Assembly (NCBI GenBank): GCA_964023275.1
Contig: OZ029914.1
Location: forward strand, 10,299,561 to 10,363,560
Reading direction: 5' to 3'
Origin: Norana najaformis
Lineage: Eukaryota > Annelida > Clitellata > Crassiclitellata > Hormogastridae
Length of the DNA stretch: 64,000 bases
The notes beneath the pieces were generated by a model, which saw nothing but the letters and a program-made list of their open reading frames with translations, was not told the DNA's origin and ran no database searches. The translations under genes and the position numbers were made by a program. Positions 22,510 through 33,299 of this stretch are shown piece by piece (position 1 is the stretch's first letter; each line of letters starts with the position of its first letter).

Positions 22510-22590
22510 CCTCATTGGCTGACGATTTCCTATAGCAACGCGTCGCCATTGGTCAAAAATCCAACACGTACAATCACGATTGGCTGGCAA
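22510..22590 (-). promoter_or_regulatory. Cluster of three CCAAT boxes with an X-box-like site
   Basis: ATTGG occurs at 22514-22518, 22548-22552 and 22579-22583, so the minus strand has three CCAAT boxes spaced 31-34 bp. Between the first two, the minus strand GTTGCTATAGGAAA resembles an RFX X-box. The pattern looks like an NF-Y/RFX promoter, but no adjoining gene was recognised on either side. Confidence 0.35.
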
Positions 22591-22914
22591 TCAAAACATC
22601 AGTTTGAAATATCGTTCGTATTGATTCACAAACTATGGCAGATTGCGATCAAAATAATCCATCAACAACCACGTTGATCACCCGTAAAATCAGTTCAGAA
22701 AACTACCTTATATTCCCCGTATTTAATAGATTTTTAGAACCTACGCTGGCCTTGCTATTTTTATTAGTTTCAACGCCTTAAGCCGGCCAAGTATTTATGT
22801 AAGTAATTACGTTAGTCAATACAAACTCTTATTCTAATACACGCATAAATACGTCAATAATACGCACAACTTATATAATAGTAAAATCAATTGGAATTGC
22901 TAAACATGGCGAGA

Positions 22915-23325
22915 ATATATATAGATTCAGTCTACAACAACATCAATCTGTCCTAAATGCTGCAGCTCGCTTGACTGGCGGCATCCCTAAGTTTGGCCAT
23001 ATTTCCTCATTCATGTTAGAAAAAACTTCACTGGCTTCCAATTCGAGAGCGTATTCTCTTTAAAATTCTGGTCCTTGTGCGCAGCTGCCTTGTTGGCTGA
23101 GCTCCGATTTACCTAAGGGAACTTTGTGTACCTGTTCCTACTCTCCCTGATGGCGACCTTCGGCGGGAATTCCTATCTCTCTCCCTCTCTTTTCCGCAAG
23201 CGTTTGAAAACCGTGTTATTCCCCACTAGTTCTGGGACATTGGACCGGAAGCGCCTCTGATGAGTTTTTTGTCAAAGTGGCGCTTTGTAAGTTTTTGATT
23301 GCAATTACAATAACCATTCCATAAT
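22915..23325 (+). mobile_element. L2-like LINE 3' end
   Basis: The frame QSVLNAAARLTGGIPKFGHI, then LHWLPIRERILFKIL, and PTLPDGDLRREFLSLSLS is the usual C-terminus. A 3' UTR follows, ending AGTGGCGCTTTGTAAGTTTT and TTGCAATTACAAT, the conserved terminus also seen at 7.0, 8.2, 14.6, 59.2 and 63.7 kb. Confidence 0.7.
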
Positions 23326-23449
23326 GCAGCGGTCTTAAAAAGTCTGTTAAAATCTAATCCTTGTTGCTGACAAGGCATATGTAACTGTATATTCCTTGAT
23401 TTCTCTACTGCTTTGGTTGTGTACTGTTGATCACTGCATCTGACTCAAA

Positions 23450-23940
23450 GTCAGCAACAGTTCTTCCGCTTCTCTGATACATTATTCCTCAACTGGTTTT
23501 TATCCTGCCTCTCTAATCATACTCAGCATGTTCGCATCCACTCTGTCATGTATCCATCACTGTTGTGCTCTTTGGTCTCCCGTCAGGTTCAATCTCAGGG
23601 CCACTGCTGTCCTCTGCATGTCAGCCGTTGCCTTCTCGTTATCGCATGGAAATCCACCTTTATGCCGACTAAACCCAGCTCTATGTACATCTCCGGCTAA
23701 ATGAGGTCTCAGATTCTAGCAAGAGAATTGGCACCTGCACGAATGATTTTATGCCATGGAGTCTGTCTATGCCTTTCGAAGTTAATCCTGACAAATCTGA
23801 GCTCATCTGGCTTGACCGTTTCTCTAAGCTCATACAGTGCACTGAGCTATCACTCTCTACTTCTCTACTCTTCCCGACCTCTACTGTTTGAGATCTTGAA
23901 GTCAGTCTCGACTCAACACTCTCTCTTTAACTCTAAATAG
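23450..23940 (+). mobile_element. Decayed LINE RT fragment
   Basis: Scattered frames give FNWFLSCLSNHTQHVRIHSV, a relic of the GSISGPLLSS block, and FEVNPDKSELIWLDR. It lies directly upstream of the next LINE. Low but recognisable similarity. Confidence 0.5.
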
Positions 23941-23959
23941 CTTATGTACAACTTTCATG

Positions 23960-26315
23960 GAGACATGTTGCAATTTTCTTAAAATTTGACTTCCCATTTA
24001 AACCGCTCACAAATTATAAAACTACTCAATTTCACCCTTGGCATAAAATTGATTTAAATAAGCTGAAGCATGATATATTAACATCTCTGTTGTGGTTATC
24101 TCCTGCACAAACAGCGAATGAGCTAGCTATGCAGTTCCAGTCCACTTTAACTGAGCTTCGTGGCAGGCAAAATCCTTCTAGAATCAAGAGAGTAGTAGAG
24201 TGCACACCACAGCCTTAGTCCAACTCTTCTGTTTCTGAAGCTAGGCGTTGCAGAAGTCAGAGCGTTGGTGGCGCCACTCTCGCCTTCCCTCTGACCACAA
24301 CAGGTTTAAGCAACTGTGCAAACTTGTGCGCAAACTTGTTTCATCTGCAAAATCCGAATATTTAACGAATTTAATTGCTGAAAATTTTACATCACCAAAA
24401 ACCTTGTGGGTGGCTTTGAACAAGTTATTACATACAGAGAAGTTAAATGTGTTCTCTGCTGTGTACTCTGCTACCCAAGAGCTAGCCAGTAAATTTTTGA
24501 CCTTTTTTGTTGATAAGATTTCGGATATTAGGCTGATATTCGTTGGTTATTCGGTATCTGATAAATTTCTTCATCCTAGTTCTTCACCTCCGGTCTTACA
24601 TTACTTTGAGCCAACAACTCTTGCAGAGGTTCGCAGGCTCATATTTTCTTCACCTAGCAAAAGCTCTCTCCTTAACACCATTCCTACATCTTTCTGAAAG
24701 AATGCTCTGATGCCCTGGGTCCTATCATTACATCAGTAATCAATTTCTCATAGTCTGAGGGATCTTTCCATCTGTTTTTGCTCATGCCATCGTTCAGCCT
24801 CTGCTAAAGAAACCTCTCGACCCGGGTAACCTGTCTAATTTCAGACCCATCTCAACTTTAAATTTTGTATCTAAAATTCTTGAACGGGTAGTTTTGAATC
24901 GTATGCAAATCCATCTATCTTCAAACTCGATAATCTCTCCATTTTAATCTGCTTACCGCAAGTTTTGGTTCAGAATCTGCACTTCTTGCTGTTCATGATG
25001 ATAGCATGTGCTCCATGGATAAGGGTAAGGTGAGAGCTCTTGTTCTCCTTGATTTGTCTCTCTTTTTGCATCGTCTCCAACATTGGTTTGGGGTTTCTGG
25101 TCCTGCCTTATATTGGTTTGCTACTTATCTCAGCCCACGCACTTAATCAGTGCATTTGAATGGATATTATTCTTCTAGTGCTTTCTTGAACTGTGGTGTT
25201 CTGCAGGGTTCAGTACTTGGTCCTCTCTTGTTTACATCATACACCACACGTTTAGGCAAACTGCTGGACAATCATTCACTGGGATATCATTTCTAGGAAG
25301 ATGATACCCAAAACTACATTTCATTTGATAATCCGTATTGTCACTCACCTGGCAGCTGTTGTCTGATGCCTTTGAGGAGCTACAGTCTCGGATGGCAGCA
25401 AATACACTCCTCCTTAACCCATCGAAGACTGAATTTCTACTTCTGGACACTCCACAGCAACTTTATAAGTTTGAATGGCTTAAATCCTTAAAGCTGGGTG
25501 ACTCATTTGTTAAGTTGAATGATACTGCTCGTGACTTGGGCGTTATTTTTGATTCTACTATGTCTCTCACAAAATATATAAATGGTATTTGTAAATCATT
25601 ATACATGTATATTCGTGACATACGCAGAATTAGGCGTTATGTCCCCATGTCTTCTAGAATTTCATTGGCTAATGCATTGGTCTCTAGTCGCTTTTATTAC
25701 TGTAACTCAATCCCTGTTGGTATCTCAAAGTCAAATATGAAGAAACTCCAAAGGGTTCAGAACTTCTGGGCTAGAGCCATAACAAATACTTCAAAATATG
25801 AGCATATTAACCCTGTGCTTAAATGTTTGCATTGGCTTCCCGTTCAGCAAAGAATTTGTTTCGAATTGGGACTTACAGTTTATAAAACATTGAACTACAG
25901 CCAATCACAATACTTAAAATCAGTCCTTATTCCTAAGACTTACCATTATTCTGCAAGGTCATCTGATTGTATTCTCTGGTCATACCTTGGCCTAGAACTG
26001 TTCTCGGTAAACGGGCTTTTTCGGTTGCTGGGCCTAAATTTTGGAATTCCCTCCCTGTATCTGTTCGTTTTGCTCAGTCACTTTTGTAATTTCATTCTCA
26101 ACTTAAAACTTACCTTTTCAAATTGCCTATCCACCGTAGGCTGCCTTTCTGTCCCATGGACTGACCTTCTGGATATTGAGCTGATTGCTATTTGGCTTTG
26201 GTGCGCCATCAGTTGATGCCTTGTGCATTAGATACCAGCGCATTAAAAGTTTATAACAATAATAATAATAATAATTATTATTATTATTATTATTATTATT
26301 TTGTTTTCGAACATG
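23960..26315 (+). mobile_element. CR1-type LINE, 5'-truncated, with (AAT)n tail
   Basis: Order: endonuclease-RT linker (NELAMQFQSTLTELRGRQNP, 24115-24180; the 149-residue ORF 24248-24694); broken RT N-terminus (NLSNFRPISTLNFVSKILER, about 24827-24885); GSVLGPLLFT relic near 25210; then a 292-residue ORF (25338-26213) from RT block 6 to the C-terminus (LNPSKTEFLLLDTPQQ, LGVIFDSTMSLTKYI, VQNFWARAITNTSKYEHINP). The catalytic YADD region is damaged. The 3' end carries TTTGGTGCGCCATCAGTTG and an AAT/TTA tail at 26259-26312. Confidence 0.82.
26259..26312 (+). repeat. (AAT)n/(ATT)n tail
   Basis: The simple A/T trinucleotide tail of the preceding LINE, expanding into TTA repeats. Confidence 0.85.
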
Positions 26316-26479
26316 CTTGATTCACCTAAGAAAGATCCGACAGCTTCGTTCTACTGTAGATTCAACATCGCTGAAAACACTGACATGAAGACATATTCTG
26401 ACAGATAATACTCGATACTGCAACTCTATATTCTAGGGTCTCCCTGACTGCACACTATGTCCTCCAACTAGAATCATGT

Positions 26480-26760
26480 GAAAGGCTGCTCGACTGTCTT
26501 GGACTCCCTTACCGAGATCCTTTCATACCAGCTCTTCGTTCTCAATACTGGCTTCCTGTATTTTAACGTATATCGGCTTCAAATGCATCCTTCTTGTCAT
26601 CCATGGTTGGCTCTGTTTTCGCTCAGCATCTTCTGGAAAACGTGTTGTGTCTGGTACACGTGTTGTCTTTGGCCAACATTCATTGATCTCTCTATCTGCA
26701 ACGCTCTACTTCCTCATCTTCGCAACTATCTTTTGCTCTAAACTGAAAATATAATTCTCT
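26480..26760 (+). mobile_element. LINE C-terminal fragment
   Basis: A frame with CERLLDCLGLPYRDPFIPAL and RSQYWLPV resembles the C-terminal RT region of CR1-like elements. It is followed by a degenerate tail that runs into a tetranucleotide repeat. Confidence 0.4.
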
Positions 26761-26857
26761 TCAAGTCTGTGTATTGTTCTTGATGTTTCTCGGTTTTAGT
26801 GTGCACTTCTGAGCTTTGTAAGGAGGATATTAAAAATTTGCAGTTGTAAGCAAGCAA

Positions 26858-27085
26858 ATACATACATACATACATAAATAAATACATACATACCTGTATA
26901 CATACATACATAAATACATATATATATACATACATGTTTACATACATATATATATACATTCATAAATATATACATACATACACACATACATACCTTGCCT
27001 ACATATACTCACATACATACCTATATTTACATACATATACATTCATAAATACTTCAATATACATAAATACTTCAATAAATACATA
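26858..27085 (+). repeat. (CATA)n/(ATAC)n microsatellite
   Basis: A long imperfect CATA tetranucleotide tract. Tyr/Ile/His- or Val/Cys/Met-rich frames here come from the repeat and are not genes. Confidence 0.92.
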
Positions 27086-27690
27086 CCTGCATACATTCAT
27101 AAAAACAAAAATGCTAGAGTGGTCCTTAAGATAAATATTGCAAATCTAATCCTCTCACCCTTCCAATTTTATCGTCTGTCCAATATTCAGCGGTGGCCAT
27201 CCATGTTAAAATTTTATGGTTTATCATAAATGGGGCCGAATGTAAAATTGGGGCCACGGACTTTGGTAAATTTTACTCACTGAATACTCTAATTAACATT
27301 ATGCCAGAACATTATCTAATGCCATAACGCTTATAACTATTCCAGAAGACATGGCTTTTCTTCTCTCTTAGAGGCAGAAGGGGCGTCAGGGGTCGGTTGA
27401 CCCTGTTAACATTAAGAAATTGACTTCCCAGGGGCACGTTGATCAACTCCCAGTCCTCATCTCGATAGTCTTCAGCCCGATGATTGGGAACCTAATTTAA
27501 TATTATCAATCTACTTATAAATTGTAATGTTAGCCACTCTTATCTGATCTAATCTAATAGAAACTAATATAGGTCTAATCAACTCCAGTCTGAAAACTTC
27601 TATTGCGAAGTTGAAATAGTTCATGATGAAAACTTCGCAGCTAAAAGAATGATTGATGTAAATGTTGAACAACCACAATTCCTGTTCTCA
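27086..27690. other. Unassigned DNA
   Basis: AT-rich and no domain seen. A few TCTAATC phrases near 27545-27580 recall the (TCTAA)n tract at 10.5 kb. Confidence 0.3.
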
Positions 27691-27699
27691 AAACTCTTT

Positions 27700-27905
27700 A
27701 CTGGCTTAAAACACCCGAATGAATGGAATATAAAAGCTTTTTACTTACTTGCAATTCACTCCAATTCTCCCAGTCTACGTTCGTCGTTTATTACAATTCA
27801 AACACTTCGTTCAACCCGCTGCTCATCAGAACTTCTCCGCCCTTCTGTCATCTTATCTTCAAAATTCGGTAATAGCTTTATAGTTAAGCTCCTGCACCTC
27901 TTAGG
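27700..27905 (+). mobile_element. L2-like LINE C-terminal fragment
   Basis: The frame SFITIQTLRSTRCSSELLRP followed by SVILSSKFGNSF matches the usual C-terminal block (FTIQPLRSTRSSS..RPSV) before the 3' UTR. The surrounding 175-residue frame is otherwise unassigned. Confidence 0.5.
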
Positions 27906-28664
27906 AATATACAACTATTTGACCTATACTACCAACCCAGATGGCTGTGCTCGGAACGCGCGGCAAGGTCATCGAATGCAAACTGTTCTCAAAGCCTCAC
28001 GTTGCATTTCGGGACCCGCACCGCCTACAGCGCCCGCTACACACCGCCCACTGCACGCACAGATATACACATGCCCACTACTTTCAGATCCTCATTTTAC
28101 ATGTACTACTCGTCAAAACAATCGCTCTTACGTGACCAATCTCCAAAACACACACGGTATTGACTTGCATACTTAAGTAACATAGCTGTGTGTAATATCA
28201 ATATCATTGGGTCCAAATGGACTCAATGGGAGTTCATATTGATCTTACAGCACCTACAAATTCAGAACTCAGGTAACTCACTTCTGCGGACATCGTGTTC
28301 ATCTCAACTAAACTTGGATCGGATTTGCGTTTGTTTTGACGGTTTTCTGAAAATAAAAACAATTCGTTTATATTATATACAATTTTTCATAATCTTTTAA
28401 TAAAAACTCGTTCGGAAACGAAAAACATTTCATTGACAATATTCGTGTTACAATTGTGACCACAGCATCAAAGTGTTCAAACTCAAATTAAGACACAGTC
28501 AAACAGAGCACACAAAATGATGCTGTAGAGAAAAGGATATGGAAATAAAGCGGTAGTCGGCTCAGAGGAACAGCCAGAATGATAGAAACCGACATTCACA
28601 TATATGGAGTGAGATACATGGATAAGGATGGCAGAACGTAAAGGGAGTATTTTCAAGTTTATTT

Positions 28665-29090
28665 ATAAGGTAATCAACAGGAAAAGTATAGATAAGCAGT
28701 GCGTTCGTATACGTTAAGACAGCATAATTTTACTAACATAATTATTTCCAATAGATTTTAGAGTGGTAAAAGGGACATTACAGAAATTGTATGAAATTAT
28801 TTAAAGAACACTTTGAAGCACTGACAGGTATCATTTGATGATTCTTACATAAGAATCTATGCAAAGAAGCGTACTCATAATAATTGTTTCCTAGTTTTAG
28901 AATGAACTAAAACTTAAATGGTTAGTCTGGAAATCGGCGCCCAATAATCGTATGCACGTCTCCTTGCGAGGCCGTGAATAAACAAAATACTGTAATCTTC
29001 TGAAATTTCATGACCAGTTTACTTTAGAGTAACACCGATAGACGCTAACATTGTGTTTTAAGGCTAACTTATTTCGTAATCGTAATATCA
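28665..29090 (+). repeat. Dispersed repeat R1, copy b
   Basis: Homologous to 6545-6960 in the same orientation with perhaps 15-20% divergence by eye. In both places the next unit to the right is the same LINE fragment (29.17 kb and 7.53 kb). In copy a, a minus-strand LINE 3' end sits between them. Confidence 0.82.
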
Positions 29091-29164
29091 AAAGTTTCTA
29101 AAGCACCACTACTAAATTAAGCAACATCAAAATGCGGGAAATGTTACTATTATTAGTCACTGTG

Positions 29165-29910
29165 CATTGAAAGATTACCTAAACTTATTTTTGGAAAGAC
29201 AACATATAAGTAAACTAATTTTACTGGTATTTATCATGACATTCTTTATGCCTGATCTGTTTGTTTCTCTTTCTTCTCGAAAGGAATTGTTAAATTTAAT
29301 GAATGCTCTTGCTCGTTCTGTGACCAAAACTCCGAAACACCATCACATCACTTCTGTTCTCAAATCACGCCACTGGCTTAAGGTACCAGAACGAAAAGAG
29401 TCAATCTCTCCTTTTGTGACAGCCATTTTCCATCTGCTTTTATAACTGCTTCTGTGACACCATTACTTAAACAGTCTGATTTAGAAAATGGCTGCTTGAC
29501 TAAATATAGACCTATATCCAATCAGAATAATGTCTCTAAACTGTTCAAAAGCCTATTTGTAGTACTTCTTTAGAGGCGTATAACATTTCTCAATTTTAAT
29601 CCATTTTAAGTCGCTTATCGTAAACATCAATCAAATGAGACTGCTCTCAGTGGCATACTAACAACGTAATTTATTCATTGGATTCTGGCAAAGCATATTT
29701 TCTAATGTCTCTCCATTTGAGTCCTGCATTTTCGATTTGAATGCTGCATTTTGAAACTGAAGATAGTGGTATTTTATTGTTTCGACTCTTCTGGTTCTCT
29801 GCTCTCAGACAGGTTCAAACTTCCGATGACGCCACTTCTCTCGGTGTTGGGCTTCTTCTTTCATCCTGCTCTATCCGCCCGTCCTTATCCGTCCAGTAGC
29901 ATCTGTCTGG
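29165..29910 (+). mobile_element. CR1/L2-like LINE fragments left of the fold-back insertion
   Basis: First comes a C-terminal RT block NALARSVTKTPKHHHITSVL followed by KSRHWLKVPERKE (29297-29400). It abuts an N-terminal RT block ITASVTPLLKQSDLE..KYRPISN (about 29440-29530), so two LINE pieces are joined. Further decayed RT sequence runs to 29910. Many stops are present. Confidence 0.6.
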
Positions 29911-30480
29911 GTTTATAAGAATTCCTTCAACAGAAGACAAATGCACTGGCACATTAGATCCAGGGAGAGTGCGGGACTTGTAGAAAACGTGTTGAAGGGA
30001 GGGGATGGGAATCCCCACATAGTGATGCAGCCTACTGCTTCCGTGTGAGTGGGGAAGCAGTCGGCATATATAGGGCCTATCAGGAGGTTCGAGTTATAAT
30101 AAATCTGATTAGATAGAGTATGGTCTGTCCCCGTGTATTAAGTTGATTCCAGTGTGGGAGTAAGAATGTGTATCAATGTTGGAGTAGATAGTTGGGATCT
30201 AAAGTGGTTATATAATTGATGGTGGGATAACTCAGATATTAGTTCATGTTGTAAGTTCTTTATCTTTTTGGAGAATGGTTAGGTGTGGTTTTATGTAGTT
30301 TTGGGAATAGGTATGGAAATTGAAAGTTAGAAGAAAAATTATATGGTTTGTTGGTAATTAAGTGAGGTGTATAGGTCCCTAAAAGCAACTATTATATTGA
30401 AGTTCGTGTGTATGTAGAAGTGTGAAGTATGGTTTAGTAGTTTGAAATTAACTAGGGTACAATTAGTGATAATGGTGGGG
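29911..30480 (+). repeat. Left inverted arm of the fold-back element
   Basis: It begins GTTTATAAGAATTCC and ends GTGATAATGGTGGGG. It pairs with 31414-31985. The 67-residue minus ORF within it is mirrored by the start of the plus ORF in the right arm. Confidence 0.85.
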
Positions 30481-30635
30481 TAAAGGGGTCCCCGGTGATA
30501 CAAAAGGAGTTGATACAAAATGAGGAATAATTAGTTAAGTTAGTTTATATTTTTAAGAAAAAATTAATTTTCATTTTTCAATTTTGTAGGTCTGATAAAG
30601 TGGAAGAAGTGGATATAGACAGCTGTCACTCGAGT

Positions 30636-30698
30636 TAGTCGGAGAGCCGGCTGACGTTTCGGGGGTGGTGACCCTTCTTCAGAGCCCTACTCCGACTA
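30636..30698 (-). ncRNA. Hammerhead-ribozyme-like motif, minimal type I
   Basis: On the minus strand the order is TAGTCGGAG, GGCT, CTGAAGA (fits CUGANGA), a GGGT-CACC-ACCC hairpin, CGAAAC, GTC, AGCC, CTCCGACTA. The 9-bp outer stem (30690-30698 with 30636-30644) and the 4-bp inner stem GGCT/AGCC form stem I with an internal loop. The GGGT/ACCC hairpin would be stem II, although the bases next to GAAAC are not perfectly paired. GTC is the expected cleavage triplet. Stem III is only the palindrome ACGT, as in hammerheads that work as dimers. Such motifs are known in Penelope-like elements and retrozymes. Confidence 0.5.
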
Positions 30699-30879
30699 GC
30701 TGTATCTGGACCCCGGTGTTACTGGTTTTTAATTTTTGATTGTGGTGGAGAATTTTTTCAGTAAATCTGTTTAAAGTTTTTTTGGAGTAGATGTTAAAAG
30801 TGCCTGCAGGTTTGTTATTGGTATTAAATCCACAGTTGGAAAGGTATAGATATTGTGTGTTTGAGTGTTTTAATTTAAT

Positions 30880-31043
30880 GGATTAGTTAGGTGTCTAAGA
30901 TTTGTGTCTAAGATTTAAACGGGTGGTGTACAAGGATTGCATGAATAAATGATCTGATTATGGATTATTTGGGTGTCTAAGATTTGTGTCTAAGATTTAA
31001 ACGGGTGGTGTACAAGGATTGCATGAATAAATGATCTGATTAT
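30880..31043 (+). repeat. 82-bp tandem repeat, two units
   Basis: Units 30880-30961 and 30962-31043 are nearly identical, starting GGATTAGTTAGG / GGATTATTTGGG. Each contains a doubled 13-mer GTGTCTAAGATTT. They lie in the spacer of the fold-back element. Confidence 0.92.
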
Positions 31044-31413
31044 AATTTTGGTGCGGTTCTTTTTCGTTATTTACAGTTAAATTGTTATAATATCCAGTAA
31101 ATAATGGTGGAGTATTAATGTGAAAAAGGTGGTTGGTTGGGTGAAGCTTAGCTGGAGTGATATTTTTTAGTTTTGATTTGAGTATATGCATTTAGTTAAT
31201 TGGGGTCTTTCTTTGATAAAAATAAGTTGAACGGTATGTTAATTATGGTAAATAATTGTGAATATATGTGGGGAAAAGTATTATCTTAACTTAGGTAGGG
31301 TCTTATAGTTGGATGGTTAAGTTAAGTAATCAAGAATTTAAGATAAAAATTGTTTGGTGGAACATGTGGCTGCTCTGCGTTTCCAAGATGGCCGACGGAA
31401 GGTCGGGAAATAA

Positions 31414-31985
31414 TACTCCACCATTATCACTAATTGTACCCTAGTTAATTTTAAACTACTAAACCATACTTCACACTTCTACATACAAACAAACTCCAAT
31501 ATAATAGTTACTTTTAGGGACCTATACACCTCACTTAATTACCAACAAACCATATAATTTTTCTTCTAACTTTCAATTTCCATACCTATTCCCAAAACTA
31601 CATAAAACCACACCTAACCATTCTCCAAAAAGATAAAGAACTTACAACACGAACTAATATCTGAGTTATCCCACCATCAATTATATAACCACTTTAGATC
31701 CCAACTATCTACTCCAACATTGATACACATTCTTACTCCCACACTGGAATCAACTTAATACACGGGGACAGACCATACTCTATCTAATCAGATTTATTAT
31801 AACTCGAACCTCCTGATAGGCCCTATTTATGCCGACTGCTTCCCCATTTACACGGAAGCAGTAGGCTGCATCACTATGTGGGGATTCCCATCCCCTCCCT
31901 TCAACACGTTTTCTACAAGTCCCGCACTCTCCCTGGATGTGATGTGCCAGTGCATTTGTCTTCTGTTGAAGCAATTCTTATAAAC
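31414..31985 (-). repeat. Right inverted arm of the fold-back element
   Basis: Reverse complement of 29911-30480 with scattered substitutions (for example CATTTACACGG against CACTCACACGG). The divergence shows the palindrome is not a cloning or assembly hairpin artefact of one strand. Confidence 0.85.
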
Positions 31986-32013
31986 TTATCCAATCCAGTA
32001 GCATCTGTCTGGG

Positions 32014-32900
32014 TCTTCCTTCCCTCCATTCTGCCCTCAGTGACGGTTTGGGAGTCCCTTCTCAACATGCGACCAATTCATTTTCTCTGTCGCCTCCTTA
32101 TTGCAGCTATCATAGATCTTTCTTCCCCAACTCTATATGGACAAACTCTTGCACTCAACCACAGAAGTCAGAGGATCGTCTCCCTTTTCGACTTTATGCA
32201 TCATAATTTGGCATTTCAGATTCTGCTCTTCTCTGGATATCTTCTTGTCTTAATGATCGTTCTCGACTAATGGCAATAATATCATCTCGCCCTGATCCTG
32301 TTGCCTGTCGCTCAGGTGTACCTCAGAGTTCTGGCCTCGGGACTGTCCAGTTTTCTATCTTTATTTCACCCATTCATCAAATTCTGCTTATGCATAATAC
32401 AACGGTTCAGCAATTTGCTGATGATACTCAACTCATAGTAGCTCACTCTGCCACAGATTCTTCAGCTGAAACAAAACTCTGATTGTCCTCATTTCACATT
32501 TGGTTCTGCTTCAATGACCTTGCACTCAACAGACATAAGTCAGAGACATTTATTTTTACAACTCACTAGCGTACGCTGTCTTTCTCTTCTTATTGACCTC
32601 TTGACCTTGCAGGACCAACAAATCCCGTCATTAGACAAAATTAAAACTTTTGCTGTCATCAATGTTCACTCGCCCAATAAGACTTCGCAGGAGTCTTCTG
32701 TTTGCAAGACTTGATTCTACCAGTTCAAGGCATTTCGTCACATCAGACATACTTTGACTGATGACATGGCTAAAGCATGCCATATGGACTTGTTACCTCT
32801 AGATTAGACTCTGAAAATGCATTGTTATACGGCATATCCTCTTAATCTAAAGAAGGTCCAGAGAATGCAACACTCTTTCGATGGTTGTTACATGTTCTTC
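32014..32900 (+). mobile_element. CR1-type LINE fragment right of the fold-back insertion
   Basis: The RT blocks are SGVPQSSGLGTVQFSIFISP (32312-32371), QQFADDTQLIVAHSATDSS, and WFCFNDLALNRHKSE. They resemble the element at 16.8-20 kb. Frameshifts and stops are frequent. Confidence 0.65.
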
Positions 32901-33299
32901 TTCATCAATTGCATTAGATCAATATAAAATCAGAGGTTGTTCAATTAATTAAAGTCATTTTCTGGTTAAAACCTAACCAAATACCGGCAGAGATAACCCA
33001 TTAGGAGAAGTAAACTCAAAGTAGTTGAGTAGGATGGAAGTTATCTTCCACAGAAGGCACACGAGCCTGCTATAAATCTCATTGAATGTGTGCGTGCACC
33101 AAGTCTAGTATGTAGCAACTTTGCAAAACTGCTAAAGAATGTGTAAAATAATCTTTCATAGCAGGTTTGACCAAAAACAAAATTAGAAGCTTGAGCAACA
33201 GAAACAATTTCAGAACACTCGTAACTGAAATATCTCTTTGCAAAACTATTTAGATGATCATAGAAAACAAAAATGTAAGCACTGGATTTCACAGACATG

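Larger units (their letters stand above)
29911..31985. mobile_element. Fold-back element with ~570-bp inverted arms
   Basis: The left arm 29911-30480 is the reverse complement, with few mismatches, of the right arm 31414-31985. Outer ends read GTTTATAAGAATT / AATTCTTATAAAC. The element is flanked by a near-direct repeat of 27-29 bp (core CCAGTAGCATCTGTCTGG at 29893-29910 and near 31995-32012), which may be a target duplication. It interrupts a CR1-type LINE. The 933-bp spacer has no convincing ORF but holds a hammerhead-like motif and an 82-bp tandem repeat. The class is unknown: a fold-back DNA element or a Penelope-like/retrozyme-type retroelement are both possible. Confidence 0.8.

Noticed and set aside
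26796-27134. Tyr/Ile/His- and Cys/Val/Met-rich open frames on both strands
   Set aside because: They are translations of the CATA microsatellite, with no start context and mirror frames on the other strand.
27649-28176. A 175-residue host gene
   Set aside because: The first half is a LINE C-terminus. The second half has no domain, skewed Pro/Thr/Ala composition and no splice evidence.
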